Source of the DNA: Enterococcus mundtii | GTDB taxonomy: Bacteria; Bacillota; Bacilli; Lactobacillales; Enterococcaceae | Length of the DNA: 64,000 bases | Reading direction: 5' to 3' | NCBI RefSeq assembly: GCF_003957375.1 | Contig: NZ_CP025473.1 | Location: 594,001-658,000, forward strand | Part shown: one piece after another, positions 46,170 through 54,392 of the stretch | How positions within the stretch are numbered: position 1 is the first letter of the stretch | Layout of the letters: each line of letters begins with the position of its first letter | Program-made: the position numbers and the translations under genes | The notes under the pieces: generated by a model | What the model was told of the DNA's origin: nothing | Databases searched by the model: none | Seen by the model: the letters and a program-made list of their open reading frames with translations, nothing else

Positions 46170-46712
46170 ATGATCATCAGTGAATTTGATCGTAGAAATA
46201 TTGGTTTGAAGGATCAGCTAGCTGACCTTTTGCGATTGACTTGGCCGAAGGATTACGGCGAACAACCAATGAAAGAAGTCGAGCAACTACTAGCGACGGA
46301 TCGAATCGCCGTCTCAGCGGTTGAACAAGATCGTTTGGTTGGTTTTATCGGTGCGATTCCGCAATATGGAATGACTGGTTGGGAAATTCACCCTCTAGTA
46401 GTAGAAACTTCTTATCGAAAGCAGTATGTCGGTAGCCGCTTAGTTGACTATTTGGAGAAAGAAATCACCTCTAAAGGTGGTGTGACGGTTTACTTAGGAA
46501 CAGATGATATGGATGGAGACACAAGTCTTAGTCATACAGATCTTTTTGATCATCCATTAGATAAACTGAAATCAATCGAAACCATCAACAAGCATCCTTA
46601 TACATTTTATGAAAAAATGGGTTATCAAGTCGTTGGAGTGATTCCTGATGCAAATGGGATCAATCAACCAGATATCATTCTGGCAAAACGGCTTGGAGAA
46701 ATGAATCAATGA
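46170..46712 (+). CDS. Aminoglycoside 6'-N-acetyltransferase, AAC(6')-Ii type
   Basis: This 180-residue GNAT enzyme matches the intrinsic AAC(6')-Ii/-Iid/-Iih enzymes of the E. faecium group along its whole length: MIISEFDR start, DQLADLLRLTWP, ELHPLVV-like EIHPLVVETS, the acetyl-CoA loop RKQYVGSRLVDYLEKE, YLGTDD and HPYTFYEKMGYQVVGVIPDANG. These acetylate the 6' amino group of aminoglycosides and give low-level natural resistance. It differs from the faecium, durans and hirae versions I remember, so another species of the group is possible. The ATG at 46170 after GGAGGGGA is used. It is a single gene after rlmN. Confidence 0.9.
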   Translation: MIISEFDRRNIGLKDQLADLLRLTWPKDYGEQPMKEVEQLLATDRIAVSAVEQDRLVGFIGAIPQYGMTGWEIHPLVVETSYRKQYVGSRLVDYLEKEITSKGGVTVYLGTDDMDGDTSLSHTDLFDHPLDKLKSIETINKHPYTFYEKMGYQVVGVIPDANGINQPDIILAKRLGEMNQ

Positions 46713-46752
46713 ACGAAACACTAAAATTTTTGTTTAATCGAATAAAACAAGC

Positions 46753-46784
46753 GAGCCTCCCCGTATGCGGAGGCTCTTTTTTTA
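46753..46784 (+). terminator. Terminator of the aac(6') gene
   Basis: GAGCCTCC-CCGTATGC-GGAGGCTC plus T8, a perfect 8-bp GC-rich stem. Confidence 0.92.
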
Positions 46785-46794
46785 GGCAAAAACC

Positions 46795-46815
46795 GAACAT
46801 TCATATCGAATGTTC
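46795..46815. repeat. Inverted repeat GAACATTC-N5-GAATGTTC upstream of oppA
   Basis: A perfect 8-bp palindrome lies between the aac(6') terminator and the oppA promoter, about 140 bp upstream of the -35. It could be an operator for an unknown regulator. Confidence 0.5.
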
Positions 46816-46955
46816 TAATGAAGACCATTTTTTTATGATTATTTTATTCGAAAGAGCACTAGTTAAAAAACCTTGATTTATCTAGTTTTTTTAGAAAAAA
46901 ATAATAAAACGTTCATGGAAAAGACATTATTTTTTAGAAAAAGCAAAAAAAACTG

Positions 46956-46984
46956 TTGCAAATTTAATAATTATTCATTAAACT
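46956..46984 (+). promoter_or_regulatory. oppA: oppA promoter with putative TldR target site
   Basis: TTGCAA (46956-46961), 17 bp, TAAACT (46979-46984). Inside the spacer TTTAA (46963-46967), a TAM motif usual for TnpB relatives, is followed by TAATTAT (46968-46974). The same seven bases begin the putative guide at 54337. A nuclease-dead, RNA-guided protein bound here would cover the -10 and block transcription of oppA. Confidence 0.55.
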
Positions 46985-47007
46985 CATAAACAACTCAGAA
47001 AATACTA

Positions 47008-47022
47008 ATTATTCTGAAAATT
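47008..47022 (+). promoter_or_regulatory. CodY-like box before oppA
   Basis: ATTATTCTGAAAATT matches the CodY consensus AATTTTCWGAAAATT with two differences and lies between promoter and start codon. CodY represses peptide uptake genes in other lactic acid bacteria when branched-chain amino acids and GTP are plentiful, so the site fits the gene. Confidence 0.55.
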
Positions 47023-47042
47023 TCGATAAAGGGGTACGGAAG

Positions 47043-48710
47043 ATGAAAAAGAATTTAACTTTTGGAGTTGTGGCCTTATGTGGGCTTGTGCTTGCTGGTT
47101 GTTATGGTGGCAGCAGCGCAGATACAAGTGGTAGTGGTTCTTCAAGCAGTGGATCAGCAGATGGAGGAGGCGTCTTCAACTTAGTAGTACCTCAAGAAAT
47201 GCCATCAGCCGACTTATCGGTTGCAACAGATACAATCAGTTTTACTGCACTAAATAATGTGTATGAAGGAATCTATCGTTTGGATGAAGATAGTAAACCT
47301 CAACCAGCCGGTGCCAGTGAATTGGCTGAAGTGAGTGAAGATGGATTGACTTATAAAGTCAAATTGCGTGAAGACGCAAAATGGTCAAATGGGGAGCCTG
47401 TCACAGCAGCTGATTATGTATACGGTTGGCAACGTACGGTAGATCCAGCGACGGCATCAGAATATGCGTATCTTTTTGCACCAGTTGAAAATGCTGAAGC
47501 AATCACAGCAGGCGACAAAGACAAATCAGAATTAGGCATCAAAGCAGTTGGTGATTATGAATTGGAAATCAAATTAGCCAAACAAACACCATACTTCCAA
47601 TACTTACTTGCTTTCCCTTCATTCTTCCCACAAAGTCAAGCGGTGGTTGAAGAACATGGAGATGCGTACGCATCATCAAGTGACAACGCAGTATACAACG
47701 GACCATTTACTTTAGCTGATTTTGATGGACCAGGTACTGATACAGAATGGACGTACAAGAAAAACGAAGAGTACTGGGATAAAGATGCAGTTAAATTATC
47801 AGAAATCAAAGTCAGTGTCGTAAAAGAATCTTCTACTGCATTGAATCTGTTCAAAGATGGACAAGCAGATGATGTTATCTTATCAGGTGAGTTAGCACAA
47901 CAAAATGCGAATGATCCAGCTTATACGTCAGTTAAAGAAGCACGTACAAGTTATATCGAGTTCAATCAAAGAGAAGATGATTCACCATTCAAAAATGTGA
48001 ACTTAAGAAAAGCCATTTCTTATTCAATCAACCGTGAAGCATTAGTGAAACAAGTTATGGGTGATGGTTCAGTGGTTTCAACAGGCTTGATTCCTGCAGA
48101 CATGACTAAGAACCCTGAAACAAATGAAGATTTCGCAGCAGAAGCCGGCGAATTAGTATCATATGATCAAGACAAAGCAAAAGAATATTGGGAAAAAGCG
48201 AAGAGTGAATTAGGAATCGACTCATTAGAATTTGAATTGATGGCATCAGATGACGACTCAACGAAAAAAGTGATCGAATATATCCAAAACTCTATCCAAG
48301 AAAACCTTGACGGTGTGAAAGTAAAACCTACACCAGTACCATTCTCTGTTCGTTTGGATCGTTCATCTTCTGGTGATTTTGACACAGTATTAGGTGGCTG
48401 GGGCGCAGACTATGCTGATCCAAGTAGTTTCACTGACTTGTTTGTAACAGGTAACTCTTACAACCGTGGTCAATGGTCAAATGCAGACTATGACAAAGCT
48501 GTTGAAGCATCTGCTTCTAAAGATGCTGGTGACGAACAAGCGCGTTGGGCTGACTTACAAGAAGCGAATAAAATCATCGCTGAAGATATGGGTGTCGCTC
48601 CAATTTACCAAAAAGCTGAAGGTCATTTAGTTAATCCAAAAGTCAAAGGTATCGTTCATCATGCTGCTGGCGCATCATGGGATTACAAATGGACATATAT
48701 TGAAGAATAA
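47043..48710 (+). CDS. oppA: Oligopeptide ABC transporter substrate-binding lipoprotein
   Basis: This 555-residue lipoprotein binds peptides outside the cell. The signal peptide ends in LAGC (Cys 19), followed by a Gly/Ser-rich linker. The family-5 binding fold is shown by NLVVPQEMPSADLSVATD, AKWSNGEPVTAADYVYGWQR and GGWGADYADPSSF. It belongs with oppBCDF, but a convergent-looking small gene (48803-49147, minus strand) and a hairpin after its stop separate it from oppB, so it can be expressed alone in excess, as is usual for binding proteins. Confidence 0.93.
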   Translation: MKKNLTFGVVALCGLVLAGCYGGSSADTSGSGSSSSGSADGGGVFNLVVPQEMPSADLSVATDTISFTALNNVYEGIYRLDEDSKPQPAGASELAEVSEDGLTYKVKLREDAKWSNGEPVTAADYVYGWQRTVDPATASEYAYLFAPVENAEAITAGDKDKSELGIKAVGDYELEIKLAKQTPYFQYLLAFPSFFPQSQAVVEEHGDAYASSSDNAVYNGPFTLADFDGPGTDTEWTYKKNEEYWDKDAVKLSEIKVSVVKESSTALNLFKDGQADDVILSGELAQQNANDPAYTSVKEARTSYIEFNQREDDSPFKNVNLRKAISYSINREALVKQVMGDGSVVSTGLIPADMTKNPETNEDFAAEAGELVSYDQDKAKEYWEKAKSELGIDSLEFELMASDDDSTKKVIEYIQNSIQENLDGVKVKPTPVPFSVRLDRSSSGDFDTVLGGWGADYADPSSFTDLFVTGNSYNRGQWSNADYDKAVEASASKDAGDEQARWADLQEANKIIAEDMGVAPIYQKAEGHLVNPKVKGIVHHAAGASWDYKWTYIEE

Positions 48711-48730
48711 TCTGTCCTAAAAAGAAAAAA

Positions 48731-48770
48731 GAGCGTCTGGGATGTTTAATAAATCCCAGACCTCTCAATT
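48731..48770 (+). terminator. Hairpin after oppA
   Basis: GTCTGGGAT-...-ATCCCAGAC, a perfect 9-bp stem followed by a weak T-tract (CTCTCAATTTT). It is a probable terminator. Confidence 0.65.
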
Positions 48771-48802
48771 TTCTGATCCTAGTTATTCTTTTGGCCGTTC
48801 AT

Positions 48803-49147
48803 TTAGACAAGTGAAATGAGCGCAAAGACAATCGAAAACACAAGCAAAATTCCAGCGATGATCAGCCAAAAGGTATACATACCGTAGCTGACCGAAGATA
48901 GGGAAGTAAATTCTGTTTTTTCCTTCCGGTTTCTCGTTCTTGCTAAGTGAAACGAACGTTGAAAGTGATCAAAGAAACCTGAGGAGAACACCCATAAAAA
49001 TCCGCCGATAATCAAAAACGGCAACGCACATAAAAATAAATCATTGGATAATTGAAGAAGGGTCAACTGATCAGTCAAAGCATTTTTAAGTAACACGAGG
49101 ACGATCACTAAACCGGCAAACAAATAAGGACGATATTTTTTTTTCAT
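48803..49147 (-). CDS. DUF3899-like small membrane protein
   Basis: This 114-residue protein has three hydrophobic segments (about residues 7-22, 36-54 and 91-112) and the central loop SSGFFDHFQRSFHLARTRN, typical of DUF3899. Its function is unknown. It is encoded on the minus strand inside the opp locus, between oppA and oppB, and has GGAGC before the ATG. Transcription towards oppA could interfere with read-through from oppA. Confidence 0.65.
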   Translation of the reverse strand: MKKKYRPYLFAGLVIVLVLLKNALTDQLTLLQLSNDLFLCALPFLIIGGFLWVFSSGFFDHFQRSFHLARTRNRKEKTEFTSLSSVSYGMYTFWLIIAGILLVFSIVFALISLV

Positions 49148-49227
49148 TTTTTTGCTCCTTTATCATTGATTCATTAAATAATGTAGCGAAACATTGATCA
49201 GAAGTCAAAAGCTAGGGGGAAACATTC

Positions 49228-50169
49228 GTGAATAGTTATATAAAATATGTATTAAAACGCGTCTTCTTTATGGTCATCACACTTTGGTTGATTGCAACCA
49301 TCACATTCTTTTTGATGCAATTATTACCTGGTACACCTTACACAAACCAGGAACGTTTAAGTCCTGAAACAATTGAAATGTTGAACAAGCAAGTTGGTTT
49401 GGATAAACCAGTCATCGTTCAATATGGGATCTATCTTTCTAATTTGCTCCAAGGAGATTTTGGTATCTCTTTCCAATTCAAAAACCAACCAGTTGCTAAC
49501 TTATTAGCAGGACGAGTAGGACCTTCATTACAGCTTGGTCTACAAGCAATCATTTTCGGAACTTTCTTTGGAACGATCCTAGGAACAATCTCAGCAATGA
49601 AACAAAATACATGGGTCGATACGTCTTCTACATTAGTCGCGATCTTAGGCCGTTCTATCCCTAACTTTGTTTTTGCTGTATTGTTACAATACATTTTTGC
49701 CATCCAATTTCGTGTATTGCCGATCGCAAAATGGGATGGGTTCATGTATACGATTTTACCAACGATTGCACTAGCCATGTCGCCATTAGCAGACTCTGCT
49801 AGATTCATACGAACAGAAATGGTCGAAGTCTTGCATAGTGATTATGTCGAATTGGCTCGAGCAAAAGGCTTGAGTCGTTGGGAAATTGCATTCAAACATG
49901 GTCTACGTAATAGTTTGATCCCGTTGATGACCTTATTAGGCCCATTAGCAGTCGCGTTGATGACTGGTTCATTAGTTGTCGAAAATATCTTTGCTATTCC
50001 GGGTATCGGTGAGCAATTCGTTAAGTCGATCACAACAAATGACTATCCAACGATCATGGCTGTCACGATCTTGTATTCATTTATGTTGATCTTAGTTATT
50101 TTAGTCGTGGATCTATTGTACGGACTAGTTGATCCGAGAATCCGAGTTTCTGAAGGGAGTCGAAGCTAG
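49228..50169 (+). CDS. oppB: Oligopeptide ABC transporter permease OppB
   Basis: This 313-residue permease has six helices. Its start (YIKYVLKRVFFMVITLWLIA) and the large first extracellular region with LSPETIEMLNKQVGLDKP are typical of OppB/DppB. The EAA loop is YVELARAKGLSRWEIAFKHG. GTG start after AGGGGGAAA. It directly abuts oppC. The 80 bases upstream should hold its own promoter, because the neighbour is on the other strand. Confidence 0.93.
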   Translation: MNSYIKYVLKRVFFMVITLWLIATITFFLMQLLPGTPYTNQERLSPETIEMLNKQVGLDKPVIVQYGIYLSNLLQGDFGISFQFKNQPVANLLAGRVGPSLQLGLQAIIFGTFFGTILGTISAMKQNTWVDTSSTLVAILGRSIPNFVFAVLLQYIFAIQFRVLPIAKWDGFMYTILPTIALAMSPLADSARFIRTEMVEVLHSDYVELARAKGLSRWEIAFKHGLRNSLIPLMTLLGPLAVALMTGSLVVENIFAIPGIGEQFVKSITTNDYPTIMAVTILYSFMLILVILVVDLLYGLVDPRIRVSEGSRS

Positions 50170-51213
50170 ATGGAACTGATACCTAAACGCTACGAAACAA
50201 TTGCAGAAATTCCTGCAGATGAATTTTTACCGTTACAAAAAAATACAGAAGAAGAACGTGAAAAAATCGAAGCTCCTTCACTGAATTTTATTCAGGATTC
50301 TTGGCGTCGATTGAAGAAAAACAAAGCGGCTGTTATTTCCATGGGACTACTGATCGTGATCATCTTTATCTCGATCATCACGATTTTCGTTTCACCCCAT
50401 GATCCAACCGCTCAAAATGTCGATTACATCAACTTACCACCACGTATTCCTGGTATCAATATCGACGGACTAAACGGAAAAGCAATGGTTGCGGGTGAGT
50501 TAGTCGATAAATATGCGCAAGCCAATGTTCCCGCAGATGTGAACTACTTTTTAGGAACAGATGGTCTAGGTCGTGATGTGTTAAGCCGTTTGTTCATGGG
50601 AACGCGAATCTCTCTATTGATTGCCTTCATCGCTGCATTACTAGATGTAACGATCGGTGTTGCCTATGGTTTGATCTCTGGTTTGTTAGGTGGTCGTGTG
50701 GATAATGCAATGCAACGTTTCTTAGAGGTCTTATCTGGAATTCCTAACTTAGTCGTAATGATCTTGATGTTAGTCGTTTTTGAACCAGGGATCTTCTCGA
50801 TCGTGGCAGCGATGGCGATCACGAACTGGATTCCGATGGCTCGGATCGTTAGGGCACAAACATTGAAATTAAAAGACCAAGAGTACGTGTTAGCAGGAAT
50901 GACATTAGGTGAATCCAAATGGAAAATCGCCTTCAAGCATATCTTGCCAAACATTTCGAGTGTGATCATCATCCAAATGATGTTCAGTATCCCATCAGCG
51001 ATTTTCTTCGAAGCTTTCTTAAGTTTCATCGGCCTAGGCTTGACACCACCTTCTGCTTCATTGGGAACGATGTTGAGTGATGGCTACAAAACATTCTTAT
51101 ACTTGCCGTACCTATTATGGATACCGGCAGCAACTTTATCGGTGATCATGATTGGTTTCAACTTATTAGCAGATGGCTTACGTGATGCCTTTGACCCTAA
51201 AATGAAAGAGTGA
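50170..51213 (+). CDS. oppC: Oligopeptide ABC transporter permease OppC
   Basis: This 347-residue permease has an extended cytoplasmic N-terminus of about 55 residues, then six helices. LGTDGLGRDVLSRLFMGTRISL is the typical OppC/DppC region, and YVLAGMTLGESKWKIAFKHILPN is the EAA loop. It starts with no spacing after the oppB stop, which suggests translational coupling. Confidence 0.94.
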   Translation: MELIPKRYETIAEIPADEFLPLQKNTEEEREKIEAPSLNFIQDSWRRLKKNKAAVISMGLLIVIIFISIITIFVSPHDPTAQNVDYINLPPRIPGINIDGLNGKAMVAGELVDKYAQANVPADVNYFLGTDGLGRDVLSRLFMGTRISLLIAFIAALLDVTIGVAYGLISGLLGGRVDNAMQRFLEVLSGIPNLVVMILMLVVFEPGIFSIVAAMAITNWIPMARIVRAQTLKLKDQEYVLAGMTLGESKWKIAFKHILPNISSVIIIQMMFSIPSAIFFEAFLSFIGLGLTPPSASLGTMLSDGYKTFLYLPYLLWIPAATLSVIMIGFNLLADGLRDAFDPKMKE

Positions 51214-51218
51214 GTACG

Positions 51219-52301
51219 ATGACGAAAATTCTTGAAGTAAAGAACTTACAAATCTCCTTTGATACCTATGCTGGAAAAGTCCAAGCAATTCGAGGCGTCG
51301 ATTTTCATTTGAACAAAGGTGAAACATTGGCCATCGTTGGCGAATCCGGTAGTGGGAAATCCGTAACGACTAGAAGTATCATGCGATTATTATCAAGTAA
51401 CGCATCAATCGATTCTGGTGAGATTTTATTCAAAGGACAAAACCTTGTTGGTAAAACAGAAAAAGAAATGCAAAAGATTCGTGGGAAAGAAATTGCGATG
51501 ATCTTCCAAGATCCGATGACTTCATTAGATCCAACGATGACGATTGGTAAACAAGTAGCAGAATCTTTACGTAAGCATAATAAAGTATCGAAAAAAGAGG
51601 GGCAAAAAGCCGCTTTAGAATTATTGAATCTTGTAGGGATCCCGGAGGCTGAGAAACGCATCCATAGTTATCCTCATCAATTTTCAGGGGGACAACGGCA
51701 ACGGATCGTGATCGCGATCGCGTTGATATGTTACCCAGAAATCTTGATTGCAGATGAACCAACGACAGCCTTAGATGTGACGATCCAAGCACAGATTTTA
51801 GAGTTGTTGAAAAAAATCCAATCAAAAATTGACACGTCGATCATTTTTATCACCCATGATCTTGGTGTCGTAGCGAATGTCGCTGATCGAGTAGCAGTGA
51901 TGTACGGTGGGAAAATCATTGAAGTGGGTACATCTGAAGAGATTTTTTACAATCCACAGCATCCGTATACATGGGGCTTACTTGGCTCGATGCCTACATT
52001 GGAAAGTGGCAATGAACGCTTATATGCAATTCCAGGTTCTCCACCAGATTTATTGAATCCGCCAAAAGGAGATGCCTTCTATCCACGAAATGAATTTGCA
52101 TTGAAAATCGATGCGGAACAAGCACCACCGTTTTTCGAACTATCACCAACACACCAAGCAGCTACTTGGCTATTAGCCCCACAAGCTCCAAAAGTGACAC
52201 CGCCAGAAGAGATTCAACGGCGCTGGGCGATTTTTCAAGAAAAACAAAAAGCACATGGCCAAGGGGGATTGAACAATGAACAAAAAACTGCTCGAGGTTA
52301 A
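51219..52301 (+). CDS. oppD: Oligopeptide ABC transporter ATPase OppD
   Basis: This 360-residue ATPase has Walker [12 protein letters not shown], signature [15 protein letters not shown], Walker [13 protein letters not shown] and the H-loop THD, followed by the oligopeptide-type C-terminus ([11 protein letters not shown]-like [13 protein letters not shown]). In this family that C-terminus can hold a [4Fe-4S] cluster when several cysteines are present; none are seen here. The ATG at 51219 is chosen over the GTG at 51210, which overlaps the oppC stop. It overlaps oppF by 26 bases. Confidence 0.93.
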   Translation: MTKILEVKNLQISFDTYAGKVQAIRGVDFHLNKGETLAIVGESGSGKSVTTRSIMRLLSSNASIDSGEILFKGQNLVGKTEKEMQKIRGKEIAMIFQDPMTSLDPTMTIGKQVAESLRKHNKVSKKEGQKAALELLNLVGIPEAEKRIHSYPHQFSGGQRQRIVIAIALICYPEILIADEPTTALDVTIQAQILELLKKIQSKIDTSIIFITHDLGVVANVADRVAVMYGGKIIEVGTSEEIFYNPQHPYTWGLLGSMPTLESGNERLYAIPGSPPDLLNPPKGDAFYPRNEFALKIDAEQAPPFFELSPTHQAATWLLAPQAPKVTPPEEIQRRWAIFQEKQKAHGQGGLNNEQKTARG

Positions 52302-53229
52302 AGGCTTAAAACAGTATTTTAATGTAGGAAAGAAAAATGAAGTCCATGCGGTGAATGATATCAGTTTTCACATCTATGAAGGGGAAACATTCGGCTTAGT
52401 TGGCGAATCTGGTAGTGGAAAGTCAACCACAGGTCGAACGATCATCCGTTTGAATGAACCAACGGGTGGCGAGATTTTATTTGATGGGCAAGATGTGACG
52501 AAATTAAAAGGCAAACAAGCCATGACAAAGTTTCGTCATGAAGTCCAAATGATTTTCCAAGATCCATATGCTTCATTAAATCCAAGAATGAAAGTACGAG
52601 ATATCATTGCAGAAGGAATCGATGTCAATGGCCTAGCTAAATCACCCGAAGAGCGTGCAGAAAAAGTCAACGAGTTACTAAAAACAGTTGGCTTAAATCC
52701 TAGCCATGGCACACGCTATCCTCATGAATTTTCAGGGGGACAACGCCAACGGATCGGGATTGCACGAGCATTAGCAGTCAATCCGAAGTTTATCATTTGT
52801 GATGAACCAATCTCTGCTTTAGACGTATCGATCCAAGCCCAAGTGGTCAATCTTTTACAAGATTTACAAAAAGAGCAAGGATTGACTTACTTGTTTATCG
52901 CGCACGATTTATCCATGGTAAAACATATCAGTGACCGTATTGGTGTGATGCACAATGGCTTGTTGCTTGAGATGGGAACCAGTGAAGAAATCTATAATCA
53001 TGGAGTGCATCCATATACGGAAAGCTTACTATCAGCGATTCCATTGCCTGACCCTGATCATGAACGTCAACGTCGCCGGATCAAGTATCAACCTGAACCA
53101 GACGATGGACAAATCCGCACGTTACGCGAAATTGCTCCTGAACATTTTGTATACGCAACAGAACAAGAAGTTGCTTATTATGCGAAAAAATTAAAACGGC
53201 AGAAAGAAGCCTTGCTAGTCGCAAACTAG
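52276..53229 (+). CDS. oppF: Oligopeptide ABC transporter ATPase OppF
   Basis: This 317-residue second ATPase of the importer has Walker [14 protein letters not shown], the Q-loop with [12 protein letters not shown], signature [16 protein letters not shown] and Walker [12 protein letters not shown]. The ATG at 52276, after AAGGGGGA, lies inside the oppD end. Only 12 bases separate its stop from the tldR start, so tldR is part of the opp transcript. Confidence 0.94.
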   Translation: MNKKLLEVKGLKQYFNVGKKNEVHAVNDISFHIYEGETFGLVGESGSGKSTTGRTIIRLNEPTGGEILFDGQDVTKLKGKQAMTKFRHEVQMIFQDPYASLNPRMKVRDIIAEGIDVNGLAKSPEERAEKVNELLKTVGLNPSHGTRYPHEFSGGQRQRIGIARALAVNPKFIICDEPISALDVSIQAQVVNLLQDLQKEQGLTYLFIAHDLSMVKHISDRIGVMHNGLLLEMGTSEEIYNHGVHPYTESLLSAIPLPDPDHERQRRRIKYQPEPDDGQIRTLREIAPEHFVYATEQEVAYYAKKLKRQKEALLVAN

Positions 53230-53241
53230 GGGGAGAAGCCG

Positions 53242-54249
53242 ATGCTAAAAGCCTTTAAATTTCGAATCTATCCCACTGATTCACAAAAACAGTGGTTGAT
53301 CCAAACATTTGGTTGTGTGCGTTTCACTTACAATCATTTATTAAAAGCCAGACAGGCGTATTATTTAGAAACACAAGAGATCGATTATACGCTGACACCA
53401 GCTTCTTTAAAAAAGCAATATCCGTTTTTAAAGGAAGTCGATAGTTTAGCCTTAGCGAATGCCCAATTAAACTTGGATCGTGCATTTCGTAATTATTTTA
53501 AAGGACGCGCAAGCTTTCCCAAACTAAAAAATAAAAAAAGTATTTGGCAGTCGTATACGACGAATAATCAAAAAGGAACAATCTATTTAGAAGAAACATA
53601 CCTTAAATTGCCAAAGCTAAAAGAGAAAATTCGCATCCATGCCCATCGTCCGATTGAAGGAACGATTCGTTCAGCAACGATCTCATCTCGATACAACGAG
53701 ATCTTTTATGTCTCCTTGCTCTGTGAAGTTCCCCCAAAGACGATGAAAGCGTCAAATAAATGGATCGGGATAGCCTATGATCCAGATCGTCTAGTGGAGA
53801 TGTCCACACCACTTGACATCACGATTCCAAAATTCAAACAAGTTGATCAACAACTCCTGCGGGCAAAGAGAAAGCTTGTGATCAAAGGACGATCAGCACA
53901 GCATCGACGCACACACGTTGAAAGAGTAAAAAATTATCAAAAGCAAAAAAGGAAAATCAAAGACCTTTATTTAAAACAAAAATTTCAACGAGAAGACTAT
54001 TTAGAACAAATTTCAGGAACAGTGATTCGTCATTATGATTATTTGTTTGTCGAATCGATTTCAGCAGATTGTCCGGAAGGCGATTTTTCTATCCAAGACT
54101 GGCATAAGCTATTAGCAAAGCTCCAATATAAATCGCAATGGTATAGCAAAAAGTTAGTATTGATCGATATGAAAGAACAAACAAATCCTTCCACAAATAA
54201 AAAGAGTCTGGAATTAATTGAAATCGGGAAGCAAGTCCTGTTTGAATAA
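53242..54249 (+). CDS. tldR: TldR: nuclease-dead TnpB homologue (RNA-guided regulator)
   Basis: This 335-residue protein has the TnpB/OrfB N-terminus (LKAFKFRIYPTDSQKQWLIQ, FGCVRFTYNHLLKAR) with its RNA- and DNA-binding part, and a degraded RuvC domain. RuvC-I, normally GID, reads WIGIAYDPD (Ala at 178); the RuvC-II Glu is kept (FVESIS, E271), but the following Asp is Ser. The four-cysteine zinc finger and final DRD motif are gone, replaced by a short tail (EQTNPSTNKKS...). No cleavage can be expected. No transposon ends or TnpA are present, and GGGGGAG couples it to oppF. Oligopeptide-operon TldRs of enterococci were described in 2024 as RNA-guided repressors; this fits that group. Confidence 0.88.
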   Translation: MLKAFKFRIYPTDSQKQWLIQTFGCVRFTYNHLLKARQAYYLETQEIDYTLTPASLKKQYPFLKEVDSLALANAQLNLDRAFRNYFKGRASFPKLKNKKSIWQSYTTNNQKGTIYLEETYLKLPKLKEKIRIHAHRPIEGTIRSATISSRYNEIFYVSLLCEVPPKTMKASNKWIGIAYDPDRLVEMSTPLDITIPKFKQVDQQLLRAKRKLVIKGRSAQHRRTHVERVKNYQKQKRKIKDLYLKQKFQREDYLEQISGTVIRHYDYLFVESISADCPEGDFSIQDWHKLLAKLQYKSQWYSKKLVLIDMKEQTNPSTNKKSLELIEIGKQVLFE

Positions 54250-54352
54250 AAAACTGGTAGGGGCGCCAGGGTTCGCCTTGCTAATAAAAAACATCTATTG
54301 TTTTTGTTTCTAGGAATTTCTTTCAGAGAAGCTCACTAATTATGACAAACCA
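54180..54352 (+). ncRNA. Putative TldR guide RNA (omega-RNA-like) with 3' guide
   Basis: By analogy with TnpB, the guide RNA should overlap the 3' end of tldR and end in the guide. Downstream of the stop are hairpin-forming segments: GGCG-...-CGCC in GGGGCGCCAGGGTTCGCC (54260-54277) and TTCT-TTCAG-AGAA (about 54319-54331), ending GCTCAC at 54336. The guide would start at 54337 (TAATTATGAC...). Its first seven bases equal the site beside TTTAA in the oppA promoter. The 5' boundary is a guess, and the boundary between scaffold and guide is inferred. Confidence 0.55.
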
Positions 54353-54392
54353 AAAAAGAGGAGAAGAGCATTCATGCCCTTCTCCTCTTTTT
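54353..54392. terminator. Bidirectional terminator after tldR/gRNA
   Basis: AAAAGAGGAGAAG-...-CTTCTCCTCTTTTT, perfect 11-bp stem with a GC-closed loop. It ends both the tldR transcript and the convergent NUDIX gene. Confidence 0.9.

Noticed and set aside
53242-54249. Active IS605-type transposon (tnpB of an insertion sequence)
   Set aside because: No tnpA, no subterminal hairpin ends and the RuvC active site is lost; the gene is tightly coupled to oppF, so it is a domesticated TldR, not a mobile element.
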